From Planktothrix paucivesiculata PCC 9631 (GTDB taxonomy: Bacteria; Cyanobacteriota; Cyanobacteriia; Cyanobacteriales; Microcoleaceae), in NCBI RefSeq assembly GCF_900009265.2, contig NZ_LR735012.1, positions 41,599-105,598 of the forward strand: a DNA stretch of 64,000 nt, read 5' to 3'. A model generated the notes under the pieces. That model did no database searches. It saw only the letters and a program-made list of their open reading frames with translations, and was not told the origin of the DNA. Below are positions 1 to 8,434 of this stretch, piece by piece; the stretch's first letter is position 1; every line of letters begins with the position of its first letter. Position numbers and translations under genes: made by a program.

Positions 1-98
1 ATAGCTTGAATGTTTATGACGTCCTGGCTGCTGACAAAATTGTAACAACCGCTGCTGCCCTAGCCAAAATTCAGGAGGTTTACGGAGATGCAACATGA
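1..98 (+). CDS. rplD: 50S ribosomal protein L4, 3' end only
   Basis: Only the last 31 codons are present (frame starts at base 3), ending ..[10 protein letters not shown] and TGA at 96-98. The alanine-rich helix followed by this tail fits the C-terminus of L4, which binds 23S rRNA and lines the exit tunnel. The position directly upstream of rplW is the normal place of rplD in the S10 cluster. The next gene starts inside this one, overlapping by 11 bases, which suggests translational coupling. Confidence 0.85.
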   Translation, partial: SLNVYDVLAADKIVTTAAALAKIQEVYGDAT

Positions 99-393
99 TC
101 CCGGCGATCTGATTGATTTGGTGAAGCGTCCGATTGTGACCGAAAAAGCCACGAGGTTAATGGAAATCAATCAGTTCACCTTTGATGTTGATCGGCACGC
201 AACTAAGCCGATGATCAAACAAGCTATTGAACTGTTATTCCCCGTGAAAGTCAAAGCCGTTAATACCCATATTCCGCCTCGTAAACGTCGTCGGGTCGGT
301 AAATTTGTGGGTTTTAAAACAGGCTACAAACGGGCAATTATCACCCTAGAGGATGGGGAGCCTCTGCGGAAAGTCTTATTCCCAGGGGTGTAG
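88..393 (+). CDS. rplW: 50S ribosomal protein L23
   Basis: This 101-residue protein has the L23 core [11 protein letters not shown] near residues 14-24 and a basic loop [11 protein letters not shown] near 69-79. L23 sits at the polypeptide exit tunnel and is the docking site for trigger factor and SRP. The ATG at 88 overlaps the end of rplD and is preceded by AGGAGG at about 72-77, a strong ribosome binding site that fixes the start. The length is normal for cyanobacteria. It is followed by a 121-base spacer with inverted heptad repeats before rplB. Confidence 0.97.
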   Translation: MQHDPGDLIDLVKRPIVTEKATRLMEINQFTFDVDRHATKPMIKQAIELLFPVKVKAVNTHIPPRKRRRVGKFVGFKTGYKRAIITLEDGEPLRKVLFPGV

Positions 394-394
394 A

Positions 395-500
395 GTCAGT
401 TGTTGGTAATCAGTAAACAGTAAATATTGTAAGAATTAAACATCAAATCTTGCATTTTTTCTTGACTGATAACTGATAGCTGATAACTGATTACTGATTA
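395..500. repeat. Inverted heptad-repeat spacer, rplW-rplB
   Basis: The left part (about 395-424) carries GTAATCAGTAAACAGTAAAT. The right part (463-500) carries tandem 7-base units of the type ACTGATA and ACTGATT. The two parts are reverse complements in phase, so the transcript can fold into a long hairpin across an AT-rich centre. The unit length matches the STRR class of cyanobacterial heptanucleotide repeats. No coding potential was seen. Confidence 0.75.
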
Positions 501-514
501 GTAAGGATTACATA

Positions 515-1378
515 ATGGGAATTCGTTCATACCGACCCTATACTCCCGGTACTCGCCAACACACTGTTTCCGACTTTGCAGAAATTACCCGCTCTGAACC
601 GGAACGTTCCTTAACAACTTCCAAACACCGGGACAAGGGAAGAAACAACCGAGGCGTGATTACCTGCCGTCATCGGGGTGGCGGACACAAAAAGCTGTAT
701 CGAATTGTTGATTTTCGTCGGGATAAGCACGAAATCCTCGCTAAAGTCGCGGAGATTGAGTACGATCCTAACCGCAATGCTCGAATTGCCCTGGTGTATT
801 ACACCGACGGGGAAAAGCGTTACATCCTGCATCCGTTAGGACTCAAAGTCGGAACCATGATTGTTTCTGGCCCAGAAGCTCCGATCGAGATCGGGAATGC
901 CCTGCCCTTATCGAAAATTCCGTTAGGGACAGACGTGCATAACGTCGAATTGATTCCCGGTAAAGGGGGACAAATCGTTCGAGCCGCAGGTACTACAGCC
1001 CAAGTCCTGGCAAAAGAAGGGGACTATGTGACCCTGAAGTTACCTTCGGGTGAACAACGCAAAATCCCAGCTAAGTGCTACGCCACCATTGGACAGGTAG
1101 GTAATATTGATGCTCGCAACATCAGTATCGGGAAAGCCGGTCGTAAGCGTTGGAAAGGTCGTCGTCCTGAAGTTCGCGGTAGTGTCATGAACCCGGTGGA
1201 TCACCCCCATGGTGGTGGTGAAGGACGCGCTCCTATCGGTCGTTCTGGCCCTGTTACCCCTTGGGGTAAACCCGCCCTAGGTGCGAAGACTCGGAACAAG
1301 AAAAAACGCAGTACCGCTTTGATTGTTCGTCGTCGTCGGAAGTCCTCGAAACGGGGTAAAGGTGGACGGCAAACTTAA
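515..1378 (+). CDS. rplB: 50S ribosomal protein L2
   Basis: This 287-residue protein contains the hallmark [15 protein letters not shown] at about 224-238, with the conserved histidine near the peptidyl-transferase centre, and a very basic C-terminus. L2 is a primary 23S rRNA binder needed for subunit association and peptidyl transfer. The ATG at 515 follows AAGGA at about 503-507. The length is slightly above the usual 275 or so, mainly from a basic tail. It belongs to the ribosomal operon, with rpsS 87 bases downstream. Confidence 0.98.
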   Translation: MGIRSYRPYTPGTRQHTVSDFAEITRSEPERSLTTSKHRDKGRNNRGVITCRHRGGGHKKLYRIVDFRRDKHEILAKVAEIEYDPNRNARIALVYYTDGEKRYILHPLGLKVGTMIVSGPEAPIEIGNALPLSKIPLGTDVHNVELIPGKGGQIVRAAGTTAQVLAKEGDYVTLKLPSGEQRKIPAKCYATIGQVGNIDARNISIGKAGRKRWKGRRPEVRGSVMNPVDHPHGGGEGRAPIGRSGPVTPWGKPALGAKTRNKKKRSTALIVRRRRKSSKRGKGGRQT

Positions 1379-1465
1379 TCGGGTTGTCAGTTGGCGGTTG
1401 ACAGTTCATTCGGTCAACAGTCAACACTGCAAAACCTTGACACCTTAACGGTTAATAAATTAACT

Positions 1466-1744
1466 ATGTCTCGTTCACTTAAAAAAGGCCCTTTTGTGGC
1501 GGATCATCTCCTGAGCAAAGTTGAAAAACTCAATGCCAAAGGAGAAAAACAGGTGATTAAAACCTGGTCAAGAGCATCGACGATTATTCCTCAAATGGTG
1601 GGTCATACGATCGCTGTCCATAACGGTAGACAACACGTTCCCGTGTTTCTGACGGAGCAAATGGTCGGTCATAAATTAGGAGAATTTGCTCCAACTCGTA
1701 CTTTTCGAGGCCACGCCAAAAGTGACAAAAAAGCCCGCCGTTAA
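1466..1744 (+). CDS. rpsS: 30S ribosomal protein S19
   Basis: S19 binds 16S rRNA in the head of the small subunit with S13. The ATG at 1466 gives the canonical start [11 protein letters not shown] and exactly 92 residues, the standard S19 length. The reading frame is open further upstream to a TTG at 1391, but those 25 codons come from a repeat-like spacer (TTGTCAGTTGGCGGTTGACAG) and are not part of S19. The signature [14 protein letters not shown] is near the C-terminus, followed by a basic end. Confidence 0.97.
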   Translation: MSRSLKKGPFVADHLLSKVEKLNAKGEKQVIKTWSRASTIIPQMVGHTIAVHNGRQHVPVFLTEQMVGHKLGEFAPTRTFRGHAKSDKKARR

Positions 1745-1812
1745 AAGTTAACAGTCGATATTATTTCACTGGTAACTGATGATGCGGATACATAATGACT
1801 GACACATGAACT

Positions 1813-2169
1813 ATGGCTATAGATACTAGCGCCGAGGTGAAGGCGATCGCTCGTTACATTCGGATGTCACCTCATAAAGTAAGACGAGTCCTGGATCAGA
1901 TTCGAGGACGATCCTACCGTGAAGCCTTGATTATTTTGGAATTCATGCCCTATCGGTCTTGTGAGCCAATTCTCAAAGTTTTACGCTCTGCGGTTGCTAA
2001 CGCAGAACACAATTCTGGTTTAGATCCAGCCAGTTTAGTGATTTCCCAGGCTTATGCGGATCAAGGGCCAACCATTAAACGGTTTAGACCTCGCGCCCAG
2101 GGTCGTGCCTACCAAATTAGAAAGCCGACTTGTCATATTGTTGTTGCCGTAGCTCCAGCGACGGAGTAG
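1813..2169 (+). CDS. rplV: 50S ribosomal protein L22
   Basis: This 118-residue protein shows the L22 pattern [20 protein letters not shown] near residues 14-33 and an extended basic beta-hairpin ([18 protein letters not shown]) near 89-106 that reaches into the exit tunnel next to L4. That hairpin is the usual site of macrolide-resistance changes; nothing unusual is seen in it. The ATG at 1813 gives the MAIDT start typical of cyanobacterial L22. Confidence 0.97.
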   Translation: MAIDTSAEVKAIARYIRMSPHKVRRVLDQIRGRSYREALIILEFMPYRSCEPILKVLRSAVANAEHNSGLDPASLVISQAYADQGPTIKRFRPRAQGRAYQIRKPTCHIVVAVAPATE

Positions 2170-2235
2170 GGAACAGTAATCAGCAAAAAGCGCGAGTAGG
2201 ACATTCTAAACTCTTTTCTAAAAAAGAATTGAAAC

Positions 2236-2964
2236 ATGGGACAAAAAATTAATCCTATTGGGTTTCGGTTAGGAATTACCCAAGAACATCGATCTCGTTG
2301 GTTTGCGGATTCCAAACAGTATCCTGAACTGTTACAGGAAGACCATACCATTCGGGAGTATGTTCGCAAGGAATTGAACAATGCCGGAATTTCCAAAGTC
2401 AGAATTGAACGCAAAGCCGATCAAGTTGACCTAGAAATTCATACCGCCAGACCGGGTGTGGTCGTAGGTCGTGGGGGGGCAGGAATTGAAACCCTGCGTG
2501 TGGGCCTCCAGAAAAAACTCGGCAATAATCGCCAAATTCGGATCAACGTGGTGGAAGTTGCCAAAGTTGACGCGGATGCAACCCTGATTGCTGAGTACAT
2601 CGCCCAACAACTCGAAAAACGGGTTTCCTTCCGTCGAGTCGTGCGTCAAGCGATTACCCGAGCTCAGAAAGCCGGAATTGAAGGCATCAAAATTCAGGTC
2701 AGTGGTCGGTTAAATGGGGCAGAAATCGCTCGGACTGAATGGACTCGGGAAGGGAGAGTGCCTTTGCATACCCTGCGTGCTGATATTGACTACGCCTACT
2801 GCACGGCACTGACAATCTACGGCATTCTCGGCGTTAAAGTTTGGGTCTTTAAGGGCGAAATTATCCCTGGACAAGAGGAATTAGCGAGTTCTCCGACCAC
2901 TCTACCCCGTCGGAATCGGCAACCTCGTCGTCAAAAATATGACGACCGTTCTAACGAAGGATAA
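2236..2964 (+). CDS. rpsC: 30S ribosomal protein S3
   Basis: This 242-residue protein begins [13 protein letters not shown], the universal S3 start. It has a type II KH domain with the GxxG-containing loop VVGRGGAG at about 76-83. The C-terminal domain carries the conserved [17 protein letters not shown] near 172-188. S3 forms part of the mRNA entry tunnel with S4 and S5. The tail ([18 protein letters not shown]) is basic and not conserved. The ATG at 2236 is 14 bases after the run AAAAAAGAA. Confidence 0.98.
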   Translation: MGQKINPIGFRLGITQEHRSRWFADSKQYPELLQEDHTIREYVRKELNNAGISKVRIERKADQVDLEIHTARPGVVVGRGGAGIETLRVGLQKKLGNNRQIRINVVEVAKVDADATLIAEYIAQQLEKRVSFRRVVRQAITRAQKAGIEGIKIQVSGRLNGAEIARTEWTREGRVPLHTLRADIDYAYCTALTIYGILGVKVWVFKGEIIPGQEELASSPTTLPRRNRQPRRQKYDDRSNEG

Positions 2965-3043
2965 AAAGATTGTTGTCTGTTATCTATTTACCGATAACTG
3001 ATAATGCGGATACATACGTGAATACTGATTATCGGATTCGATC

Positions 3044-3469
3044 ATGTTAAGTCCCAGAAGAACAAAATTCCGCAAACAACAGCGTGGCCGCATGAGAGGT
3101 CAAGCGACCCGCGGTAATGATCTAAATTTCGGTGATTTTGCACTGCAAGCTTTAGAGCCCTGTTGGATTACCTCTCGCCAAATCGAAGCAGCCCGTCGAG
3201 CCATGACTCGTTATATTCGTCGGGGTGGCAAAATTTGGATTCGGATTTTCCCTGATAAACCCGTGACCATGAGAGCCGCAGAAACCCGGATGGGTTCTGG
3301 TAAAGGTGCTCCTGAGTATTGGGTGGCTGTGGTTAAACCCGGTCGCGTATTATTTGAAATTGCCGGAGTTACCGAAGAAATTGCCCGAGAAGCAATGCGG
3401 TTAGCGGCGTTTAAATTACCGATTAAAACCAAATTTATTGCCCGCCCTGTTGACGAAGAAGCTCAATAA
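3044..3469 (+). CDS. rplP: 50S ribosomal protein L16
   Basis: This 141-residue protein starts [17 protein letters not shown] and carries [23 protein letters not shown] in the middle, the L16 signature around the region that contacts the A-site tRNA elbow. L16 is a late-assembly protein of the large subunit. The length and both signatures are standard. rpmC starts 57 bases downstream, after a short spacer with GGTTAACGGTTAAC-type repeats at about 3480-3505. Confidence 0.97.
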   Translation: MLSPRRTKFRKQQRGRMRGQATRGNDLNFGDFALQALEPCWITSRQIEAARRAMTRYIRRGGKIWIRIFPDKPVTMRAAETRMGSGKGAPEYWVAVVKPGRVLFEIAGVTEEIAREAMRLAAFKLPIKTKFIARPVDEEAQ

Positions 3470-3526
3470 AAGTGTTGTTAACGGTTAATGGTTAACGGTT
3501 AACTATCAATCTCCAAGGACTCTGTT

Positions 3527-3754
3527 ATGTCTTTTCCTAAAATCGCAGAAGCCAGACAGTTAAATGATGAAGAACTGTCTCAGCAAATCTTAGACGTCAA
3601 AAAACAATTGGCTAACCTGCGGCTGCTCAAAGCAACCGGGCGTTTAGAAAAACCCCATGAGTTTAAGCATACGCGCCATCGTTTAGCTCAATTAAAAACG
3701 GTGGAACGGGAGCGCCTCATCAGTAATCAGTTATCAGAAATCAGTGATCAGTAA
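3527..3754 (+). CDS. rpmC: 50S ribosomal protein L29
   Basis: L29 is a small two-helix protein at the tunnel exit beside L23. The first 64 residues or so (MSFPKIAEARQLNDEELSQQ to KTVERER) match cyanobacterial L29, including FKHTRHRLAQL. The last 12 residues, ISNQLSEISDQ plus stop, are encoded by heptad repeat sequence (CAGTAATCAGTTATCAG), so the native C-terminus appears to have been replaced or extended by repeat DNA that also supplies the TAA. The protein is 75 residues, near the normal length, so function is probably kept. Confidence 0.95.
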   Translation: MSFPKIAEARQLNDEELSQQILDVKKQLANLRLLKATGRLEKPHEFKHTRHRLAQLKTVERERLISNQLSEISDQ

Positions 3755-3868
3755 AAAGTTAATAGTTAATAGTTAATAGTTATCAACTGTTGGATCAGAA
3801 CTGATAACTAAAAGCCAAAAACTGATAACTGATAACTAAAAGCCAAAAACTGATAACTGATAATTCGG
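3719..3868. repeat. Heptad repeat array overlapping the rpmC end
   Basis: Units of the form CAGTAAT/CAGTTAT start inside the last codons of rpmC. They are followed by TAGTTAA triplets (3757-3780) and then the opposite-orientation units ACTGATAACTGATAA. A 28-base block (GATAACTAAAAGCCAAAAAC and the next 8 bases) is perfectly duplicated in tandem at 3803-3830 and 3831-3858; 28 is four heptads. The arms are mutually complementary, so the transcript between rpmC and rpsQ can fold. Confidence 0.8.
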
Positions 3869-3902
3869 ATACTTGATAATTGATTTTGGAGAGATTTGCG
3901 CT

Positions 3903-4160
3903 ATGGCAGTAAAAGAAAGAGTTGGCTTAGTCGTTAGTAACAAAATGGATAAAACGGTGGTTGTAACGGTGGAAAACCGTTCTCCCCATCCTAAATACGG
4001 CAAAATTGTCGTTAAAACTAAACGATATAAAGCCCACGACGAAGACAACCAATGTCAAGAAGGAGATCGGGTTCGCATTTCTGAAACTCGCCCTTTAAGT
4101 AAAACAAAACGCTGGAATGTGGTCGAAATTCTAAGCGGTAATGACAAAACCAATCTGTAG
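3903..4160 (+). CDS. rpsQ: 30S ribosomal protein S17
   Basis: The ATG at 3903 gives [21 protein letters not shown], the typical S17 start, and 85 residues. An upstream ATG at 3873 is in frame but adds ten residues outside the family. A GGAGAG stretch at 3887-3892 is a suitable ribosome binding site for the 3903 start. S17 is an OB-fold primary binder of 16S rRNA helix 11. The signatures [19 protein letters not shown] and [13 protein letters not shown] are present. Confidence 0.96.
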   Translation: MAVKERVGLVVSNKMDKTVVVTVENRSPHPKYGKIVVKTKRYKAHDEDNQCQEGDRVRISETRPLSKTKRWNVVEILSGNDKTNL

Positions 4161-4198
4161 GGATTTGGGTATTACTTGAGAAAGAAAAACGGGAGATC

Positions 4199-4567
4199 AT
4201 GATTCAAGTCCAAACAATTCTCAATGTTGCTGATAATAGCGGTGCGCGGAAATTAATGTGTATTCGCGTTTTAAAGGGTGGTAACTGTCGCTATGGCGGA
4301 ATCGGCGATGTGATCATTGCGGTTGTCAAAGATGCTATCCCTAATATGGCCGTGAAAAAGTCTGACGTGGTTCGGGCCGTAATTGTCCGTACCCGTCATA
4401 GTTTACGTCGGGATAGTGGTATGACCATTCGGTTTGATGACAATGCGGCGGTGATTATCAACGCTGACGGTAATCCCAGAGGCACTCGTGTATTTGGCCC
4501 TGTAGCCCGAGAACTACGGGATAAGAATTTCACGAAAATTGTTTCTCTTGCACCGGAGGTTCTGTAA
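4199..4567 (+). CDS. rplN: 50S ribosomal protein L14
   Basis: This 122-residue protein shows [22 protein letters not shown] at the start and the L14 signature [17 protein letters not shown] near the C-terminus. L14 lies at the subunit interface with L19 and is the binding site of the silencing factor RsfS. The length is standard. Its TAA overlaps the rplX ATG by one base (TAATG at 4565-4569), so the two are probably translationally coupled. Confidence 0.98.
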   Translation: MIQVQTILNVADNSGARKLMCIRVLKGGNCRYGGIGDVIIAVVKDAIPNMAVKKSDVVRAVIVRTRHSLRRDSGMTIRFDDNAAVIINADGNPRGTRVFGPVARELRDKNFTKIVSLAPEVL

Positions 4568-4920
4568 TGTCCAAAAAAACCACATCCAATCAGCCCGAAC
4601 GCTATAAAATGCACGTTAAAAAAGGCGATACCGTGCAGGTGATTACGGGTAGCGATAAAGGAAAAGTCGGAGAGATTATCCGGGTTCTTCCCAAAGCCAG
4701 TAAAGTCGTTGTTAAGGATGTTAACGTGAGAACCAAGCACGTTAAACCTCGTCAAGAGGGAGAATCCGGTCAGATTATGACTTTTGAAGCCCCGGTTCAC
4801 AGTTCTAATGTGATGCTGTATTCCACCAAAGAAAACGTTGCCAGTCGGGTGTGTTACACCTTTACCGAAGACGGACGCAAGGTGAGAATGCTGAAAAAAA
4901 CCGGTGAGATTATCGATTAA
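4567..4920 (+). CDS. rplX: 50S ribosomal protein L24
   Basis: This 117-residue protein has a KOW motif ([20 protein letters not shown]) near residues 18-37, as expected for L24, an assembly initiator on 23S rRNA domain I. The start overlaps the rplN stop by one base. The first 12 residues or so ([11 protein letters not shown]) are a variable extension. The gene is followed by a 174-base spacer holding two kinds of heptad repeats before rplE. Confidence 0.97.
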   Translation: MSKKTTSNQPERYKMHVKKGDTVQVITGSDKGKVGEIIRVLPKASKVVVKDVNVRTKHVKPRQEGESGQIMTFEAPVHSSNVMLYSTKENVASRVCYTFTEDGRKVRMLKKTGEIID

Positions 4921-5040
4921 AGAGGGAACAGGGAACAGGGAACAGGGAACAGGGAACAGTTCATTCTCTATTACCCATTACCTATTACCCATTACCCATT
5001 ACCTATTACCCATTACCTATTACCCATTCGTAATTCGTAA
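4921..5040. repeat. Two heptad arrays, rplX-rplE spacer
   Basis: About five tandem units of GGGAACA occupy 4924-4959. They are followed by about nine units of TTACCCA/TTACCTA at 4969-5026. Both are 7-base units. The G-rich first array and the C-rich second array are partly complementary when G-U pairs are allowed. This is STRR-like DNA inside what should be one ribosomal-protein transcript. Confidence 0.8.
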
Positions 5041-5094
5041 TTCCAACTGTCAACCATCCTGACAAAGCCCAGGATTAGTAAAGAGCAACTTATT

Positions 5095-5646
5095 ATGGTA
5101 GCTAAACTCAAGACTGTCTACTTGGACAAAATCGTCCCCAAAATGATGGAGCAGTTCCAATATGAGAACATCCATCAAGTTCCTAAGATTGTTAAGGTCA
5201 CAATCAACCGAGGTTTAGGTGAAGCATCTCAAAATGCCAAAGCATTAGAGTCTTCCCTGACTGAATTGGCTGTGATTACCGGACAAAAACCCGTGGTGAC
5301 ACGCGCTAAAAAAGCGATTGCCGGATTCAAAGTTCGCAAAGGAATGCCTGTCGGTGTAATGGTCACTTTGCGTTCAGAACGGATGTATGCCTTCTTAGAT
5401 CGACTGATCAACCTATCTTTACCTCGGATTCGTGACTTTCGCGGTGTCAGTGGAAAAAGTTTTGATGGTCGAGGTAACTACAGTTTGGGTGTCCGAGAAC
5501 AACTGATCTTTCCTGAAATCAGCTATGACAGTATTGATCAAATTCGAGGCTTAGATATTTCAATTGTCACCACAGCAAAAACCGATGAAGAAGGGCGAGC
5601 CTTGCTAAAGGAAATGGGAATGCCTTTTCGGGAAAGCGGTGTGTAA
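5095..5646 (+). CDS. rplE: 50S ribosomal protein L5
   Basis: This 183-residue protein matches L5, which binds 5S rRNA and contacts P-site tRNA in the central protuberance. It shows [17 protein letters not shown] near 31-47, the segment [23 protein letters not shown] near 65-87, and [10 protein letters not shown] near 138-147. The length is normal for cyanobacteria. The ATG at 5095 follows the AAAGAG at about 5080. It is separated from rpsH by 18 bases, without rpsN (S14) between them. Confidence 0.97.
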   Translation: MVAKLKTVYLDKIVPKMMEQFQYENIHQVPKIVKVTINRGLGEASQNAKALESSLTELAVITGQKPVVTRAKKAIAGFKVRKGMPVGVMVTLRSERMYAFLDRLINLSLPRIRDFRGVSGKSFDGRGNYSLGVREQLIFPEISYDSIDQIRGLDISIVTTAKTDEEGRALLKEMGMPFRESGV

Positions 5647-5664
5647 TAAAGTAACGAGGAAACT

Positions 5665-6066
5665 ATGGCGGCAAACGATACCATTGCGGATATGTTGACG
5701 CGCATTCGCAATTCTTGCATGGCGCGGCATCAGACTACACAAATTCCTTCTACAAGAATGACTCGTAGTATAGCCCAAGTTCTCAAACAAGAGGGCTTTA
5801 TTGGGGACTTTGAGGAAACAGACGAAGGCATTAAAAAATATTTGGTGGTCTCTCTCAAGTACAACTCTAAAACTAAAGCTCCAACCATCCAGAAATTAGA
5901 GCGAGTCAGCCGACCGGGTTTGCGAGTGTATCGCAACCGCAAAGAACTCCCTCGTGTCTTAGGCGGCATTGGCGTAGCAATTATTTCTACGTCCTCTGGT
6001 GTCATGACTGACCGAGAAGCTCGACGCCAGGGTGTCGGCGGTGAAGTGCTTTGTTACATTTGGTAA
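5665..6066 (+). CDS. rpsH: 30S ribosomal protein S8
   Basis: This 133-residue protein has [20 protein letters not shown] at the start and the C-terminal S8 signature [27 protein letters not shown]8 is a primary binder of the 16S central domain and, in other bacteria, the translational repressor of the spc operon. The RBS AACGAGGA lies at 5652-5659. rpsN is missing upstream; cyanobacteria usually carry it elsewhere. A 140-base spacer without heptads separates it from rplF. Confidence 0.97.
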   Translation: MAANDTIADMLTRIRNSCMARHQTTQIPSTRMTRSIAQVLKQEGFIGDFEETDEGIKKYLVVSLKYNSKTKAPTIQKLERVSRPGLRVYRNRKELPRVLGGIGVAIISTSSGVMTDREARRQGVGGEVLCYIW

Positions 6067-6206
6067 AAAGTTCTTTTATCACTTGTCAGGCTTGCTGATT
6101 TCAAGTTTCAAAGCGATGTCTTTTGTTTTGGGATGTCCTGAATCGTCACTCACAGCGATCAGAACTTATCCAACCCTTTTCTATTCGAGAATTGAAATAA
6201 ATAACT

Positions 6207-6755
6207 ATGTCTAGAATTGGTAAACGTCCAATTTCTGTACCCCCCGCCGTCACCCTAACCATTAATGGTCAACAGGTTATAGTCAAAGGCCCCAAGGGTG
6301 AACTGTCTCGCGTTCTGCCCCCCGAGGTTGTCGTGGAACAGGACGGAGGAACTGTTAACGTCAAACGGGCTTCCGAGTCTCGCACGGCTCGTCAGCGTCA
6401 TGGTCTGTGTCGAACCCTGGTTTCCAATATGGTTGAAGGGGTTTCTACTGGCTTTGAGCGTCGTTTGGAAATCCAAGGGGTCGGTTATCGGGCTGCGGTA
6501 CAAGGCACAAACCTGGTGTTAAACGTGGGTTATAGCAAACCCGTGGAAATGATCCCCCCCGAAGGTATTCGCGTTGCCGTTGAAAACAACACGAACGTGA
6601 TCATTAGCGGGATTGACAAAGAAATTGTCGGTAATATGGCCGCCAAAGTTCGTGCCGTGCGTCCCCCTGAACCCTATAAAGGCAAAGGCATTCGCTATCA
6701 GGGTGAAGTCGTCAGACGCAAAGCAGGTAAAACTGGTAAGGGTGGGAAAAAATAA
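6207..6755 (+). CDS. rplF: 50S ribosomal protein L6
   Basis: This 182-residue protein starts [12 protein letters not shown] and ends with the L6 signature [26 protein letters not shown]. It has two similar alpha/beta domains, as usual. L6 lies near the sarcin-ricin loop and the factor-binding site. rplR follows after only 3 bases, indicating tight co-translation. Confidence 0.98.
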   Translation: MSRIGKRPISVPPAVTLTINGQQVIVKGPKGELSRVLPPEVVVEQDGGTVNVKRASESRTARQRHGLCRTLVSNMVEGVSTGFERRLEIQGVGYRAAVQGTNLVLNVGYSKPVEMIPPEGIRVAVENNTNVIISGIDKEIVGNMAAKVRAVRPPEPYKGKGIRYQGEVVRRKAGKTGKGGKK

Positions 6756-6758
6756 ACT

Positions 6759-7121
6759 ATGAAACTAACTCGTCAAGAATCTCGTGATCGTCGTCATCGC
6801 CGAGTTCGGGTCAAGGTTGTTGGAACCTCTGAACGGCCTAGATTAGCCGTGTTTCGTTCCAACCATCATATCTACGTCCAGGTGATCGATGACACCCAAC
6901 ATCACACCTTAGTCGCAGCCTCTACCGTTGAACCGGGTTTTAAAGCCGCAGATTCATCGGGTGCAACCTGTGATGCTTCTGTAAAAATCGGTCAATTAAT
7001 TGCTGAACGTGCCGTAGCCAAAGGCATCAAAAAAGTGGTTTTTGATCGGGGCGGATATATCTATCATGGCCGCGTCAAAGCCCTCGCCGATGCAGCCCGA
7101 GAAGCTGGATTAGACTTCTAA
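6759..7121 (+). CDS. rplR: 50S ribosomal protein L18
   Basis: This 120-residue protein has the basic N-terminus [17 protein letters not shown], the conserved [20 protein letters not shown] near 26-45, and [28 protein letters not shown] at the end. L18 delivers 5S rRNA to the large subunit with L5. The length is standard. It starts 3 bases after rplF. Confidence 0.98.
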   Translation: MKLTRQESRDRRHRRVRVKVVGTSERPRLAVFRSNHHIYVQVIDDTQHHTLVAASTVEPGFKAADSSGATCDASVKIGQLIAERAVAKGIKKVVFDRGGYIYHGRVKALADAAREAGLDF

Positions 7122-7235
7122 AAATAGGCAGTAAGCAGTAAACAGTCAATCAAATAAAATAGAAGTTATTGTTAATCAACCATGAATGACGACAACAACC
7201 TAACTGATTACTGATTACTGATGACTGATCACAGC
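7122..7235. repeat. Inverted heptad repeats, rplR-rpsE spacer
   Basis: The left arm at about 7126-7150 reads GCAGTAAGCAGTAAACAGTC. The right arm at about 7201-7230 reads ACTGATTACTGATTACTGAT. They are complementary in 7-base phase and flank an AT-rich centre, as in the rplW-rplB spacer. The arms could form an RNA hairpin of roughly 25 base pairs with mismatches. Confidence 0.7.
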
Positions 7236-7264
7236 AAATCAACGTTGTTCAGGATATTCAAACT

Positions 7265-7807
7265 ATGGCAGAGCAGCAGCAACAGCGGCGCAACAACAAA
7301 AAAGGTAGCCGCACCAAAGAAAAAGAAGTGGAGTGGCAAGAACGGGTTGTACAAATCCGTCGGGTCACCAAAGTAGTCAAAGGCGGTAAAAAACTCAGCT
7401 TTCGGGCTGTAGTTATCGTCGGCAATGAAAAAGGTCAAGTTGGTGTCGGTGTGGGTAAAGCCGCCGATGTGATTGGAGCCGTTAAAAAAGGCGTTGCCGA
7501 TGGTCGCAAAAACGTGATCGAGGTTCCCTTAACCAAATCCAATTCGATTCCCCATCCCATCAACGGCGAAGGCGGAGGGGCTCAAGTGATGATGCGTCCG
7601 GCTTCTCCTGGGACGGGGGTAATTGCTGGGGGGGCTGTCCGTACCGTTTTAGAACTCGCTGGGGTTCGGAATATCTTAGCCAAACAACTGGGTTCGAGTA
7701 ATCCTCTGAATAACGCCAGAGCCACGATTTCTGCATTGCAGTCCTTACGAACCTTTGCCGAGGTCGCCAAAGAGCGGGGAATCCCCATTGAGCATCTTTA
7801 TGCTTAA
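7265..7807 (+). CDS. rpsE: 30S ribosomal protein S5
   Basis: This 180-residue protein has a Q/N/K-rich start (residues 2-17), then the S5 double-stranded-RNA-binding-like domain with [21 protein letters not shown] near 62-82, and a C-terminal domain with [30 protein letters not shown]5 takes part in decoding fidelity and mRNA helicase activity. The length is a little above the E. coli protein because of the low-complexity N-terminus, which is common in cyanobacteria. Confidence 0.97.
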   Translation: MAEQQQQRRNNKKGSRTKEKEVEWQERVVQIRRVTKVVKGGKKLSFRAVVIVGNEKGQVGVGVGKAADVIGAVKKGVADGRKNVIEVPLTKSNSIPHPINGEGGGAQVMMRPASPGTGVIAGGAVRTVLELAGVRNILAKQLGSSNPLNNARATISALQSLRTFAEVAKERGIPIEHLYA

Positions 7808-7846
7808 TTCCGTTGTCCATCTGAAACTGTTCAAGTATAAGCAATC

Positions 7847-8314
7847 ATGAGACTCAACGATGCTATACCCAAACCAGGCTCTCGCAAACGCGGACGTCGC
7901 CTAGGTCGTGGGATCTCTGCTGGTCAAGGTGCAAGCTGTGGTAAAGGGATGCGGGGTCAAAATTCCCGTTCCGGTCACAGTACCCGCCCTGGTTTTGAAG
8001 GCGGTCAGAACCCTCTGTATCGACGCCTGCCTAAACTCAAGGGATTCCCTCAAGTCAATCGGAAAGAGTACACTACGATTAATGTAGGTCAGTTGTCATC
8101 TCTGTCTGCTAATACAGAGGTGACTCTAGCTTCCCTGTTAGAAGCCGGACTCCTGACCGCAAGTCGTGGCCCTCTGAAGATTTTAGGGAATGGGGAACTC
8201 AATGTTGCCCTGACGATAGAAGCGGCTGCCTTTACTCAAGGAGCCCGTACCAAAATTGAAGCCGCCGGCGGGATTTGTCAGGTATCAGTAAACAGTAAAC
8301 CGTTATCGGTGTAA
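7847..8314 (+). CDS. rplO: 50S ribosomal protein L15
   Basis: This 155-residue protein has the glycine- and arginine-rich N-terminal region [20 protein letters not shown] and the [18 protein letters not shown] signature of L15, a late assembly protein of the large subunit. The last 14 residues or so ([13 protein letters not shown]) come from heptad-repeat sequence CAGTAAACAGTAAACCG, so the C-terminus looks remodelled by repeat DNA. rpmD (L30), which lies before rplO in many bacteria, is absent, as in other cyanobacteria. Confidence 0.96.
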   Translation: MRLNDAIPKPGSRKRGRRLGRGISAGQGASCGKGMRGQNSRSGHSTRPGFEGGQNPLYRRLPKLKGFPQVNRKEYTTINVGQLSSLSANTEVTLASLLEAGLLTASRGPLKILGNGELNVALTIEAAAFTQGARTKIEAAGGICQVSVNSKPLSV

Positions 8315-8424
8315 GAGTTAAGAGTTAATAGTTGTTGGCTAATGACTAATAACTCTTGACTAATAACTCTTAACTAATAACTCTTAACTGATTGTTGATA
8401 ACTGATTACTGATAACTGATTGAG
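8280..8424. repeat. Heptad repeat array, rplO end to secY
   Basis: The left arm starts in the rplO C-terminal codons (CAGTAAACAGTAAACC) and continues as GAGTTAAGAGTTAATAG at about 8316-8332. The right arm (8342-8420) contains ACTAATAACTCTTAACTAAT repeats and ACTGATTACTGATAACTGAT. The nested complementary arms predict a long hairpin just upstream of the secY ribosome binding site. Confidence 0.75.
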
Positions 8425-8434
8425 GGAGTCCTTC

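Noticed and set aside
1391..1465. N-terminal extension of S19
   Set aside because: The upstream TTG start adds 25 residues from repeat-like spacer DNA; S19 is 92 residues from the ATG at 1466.
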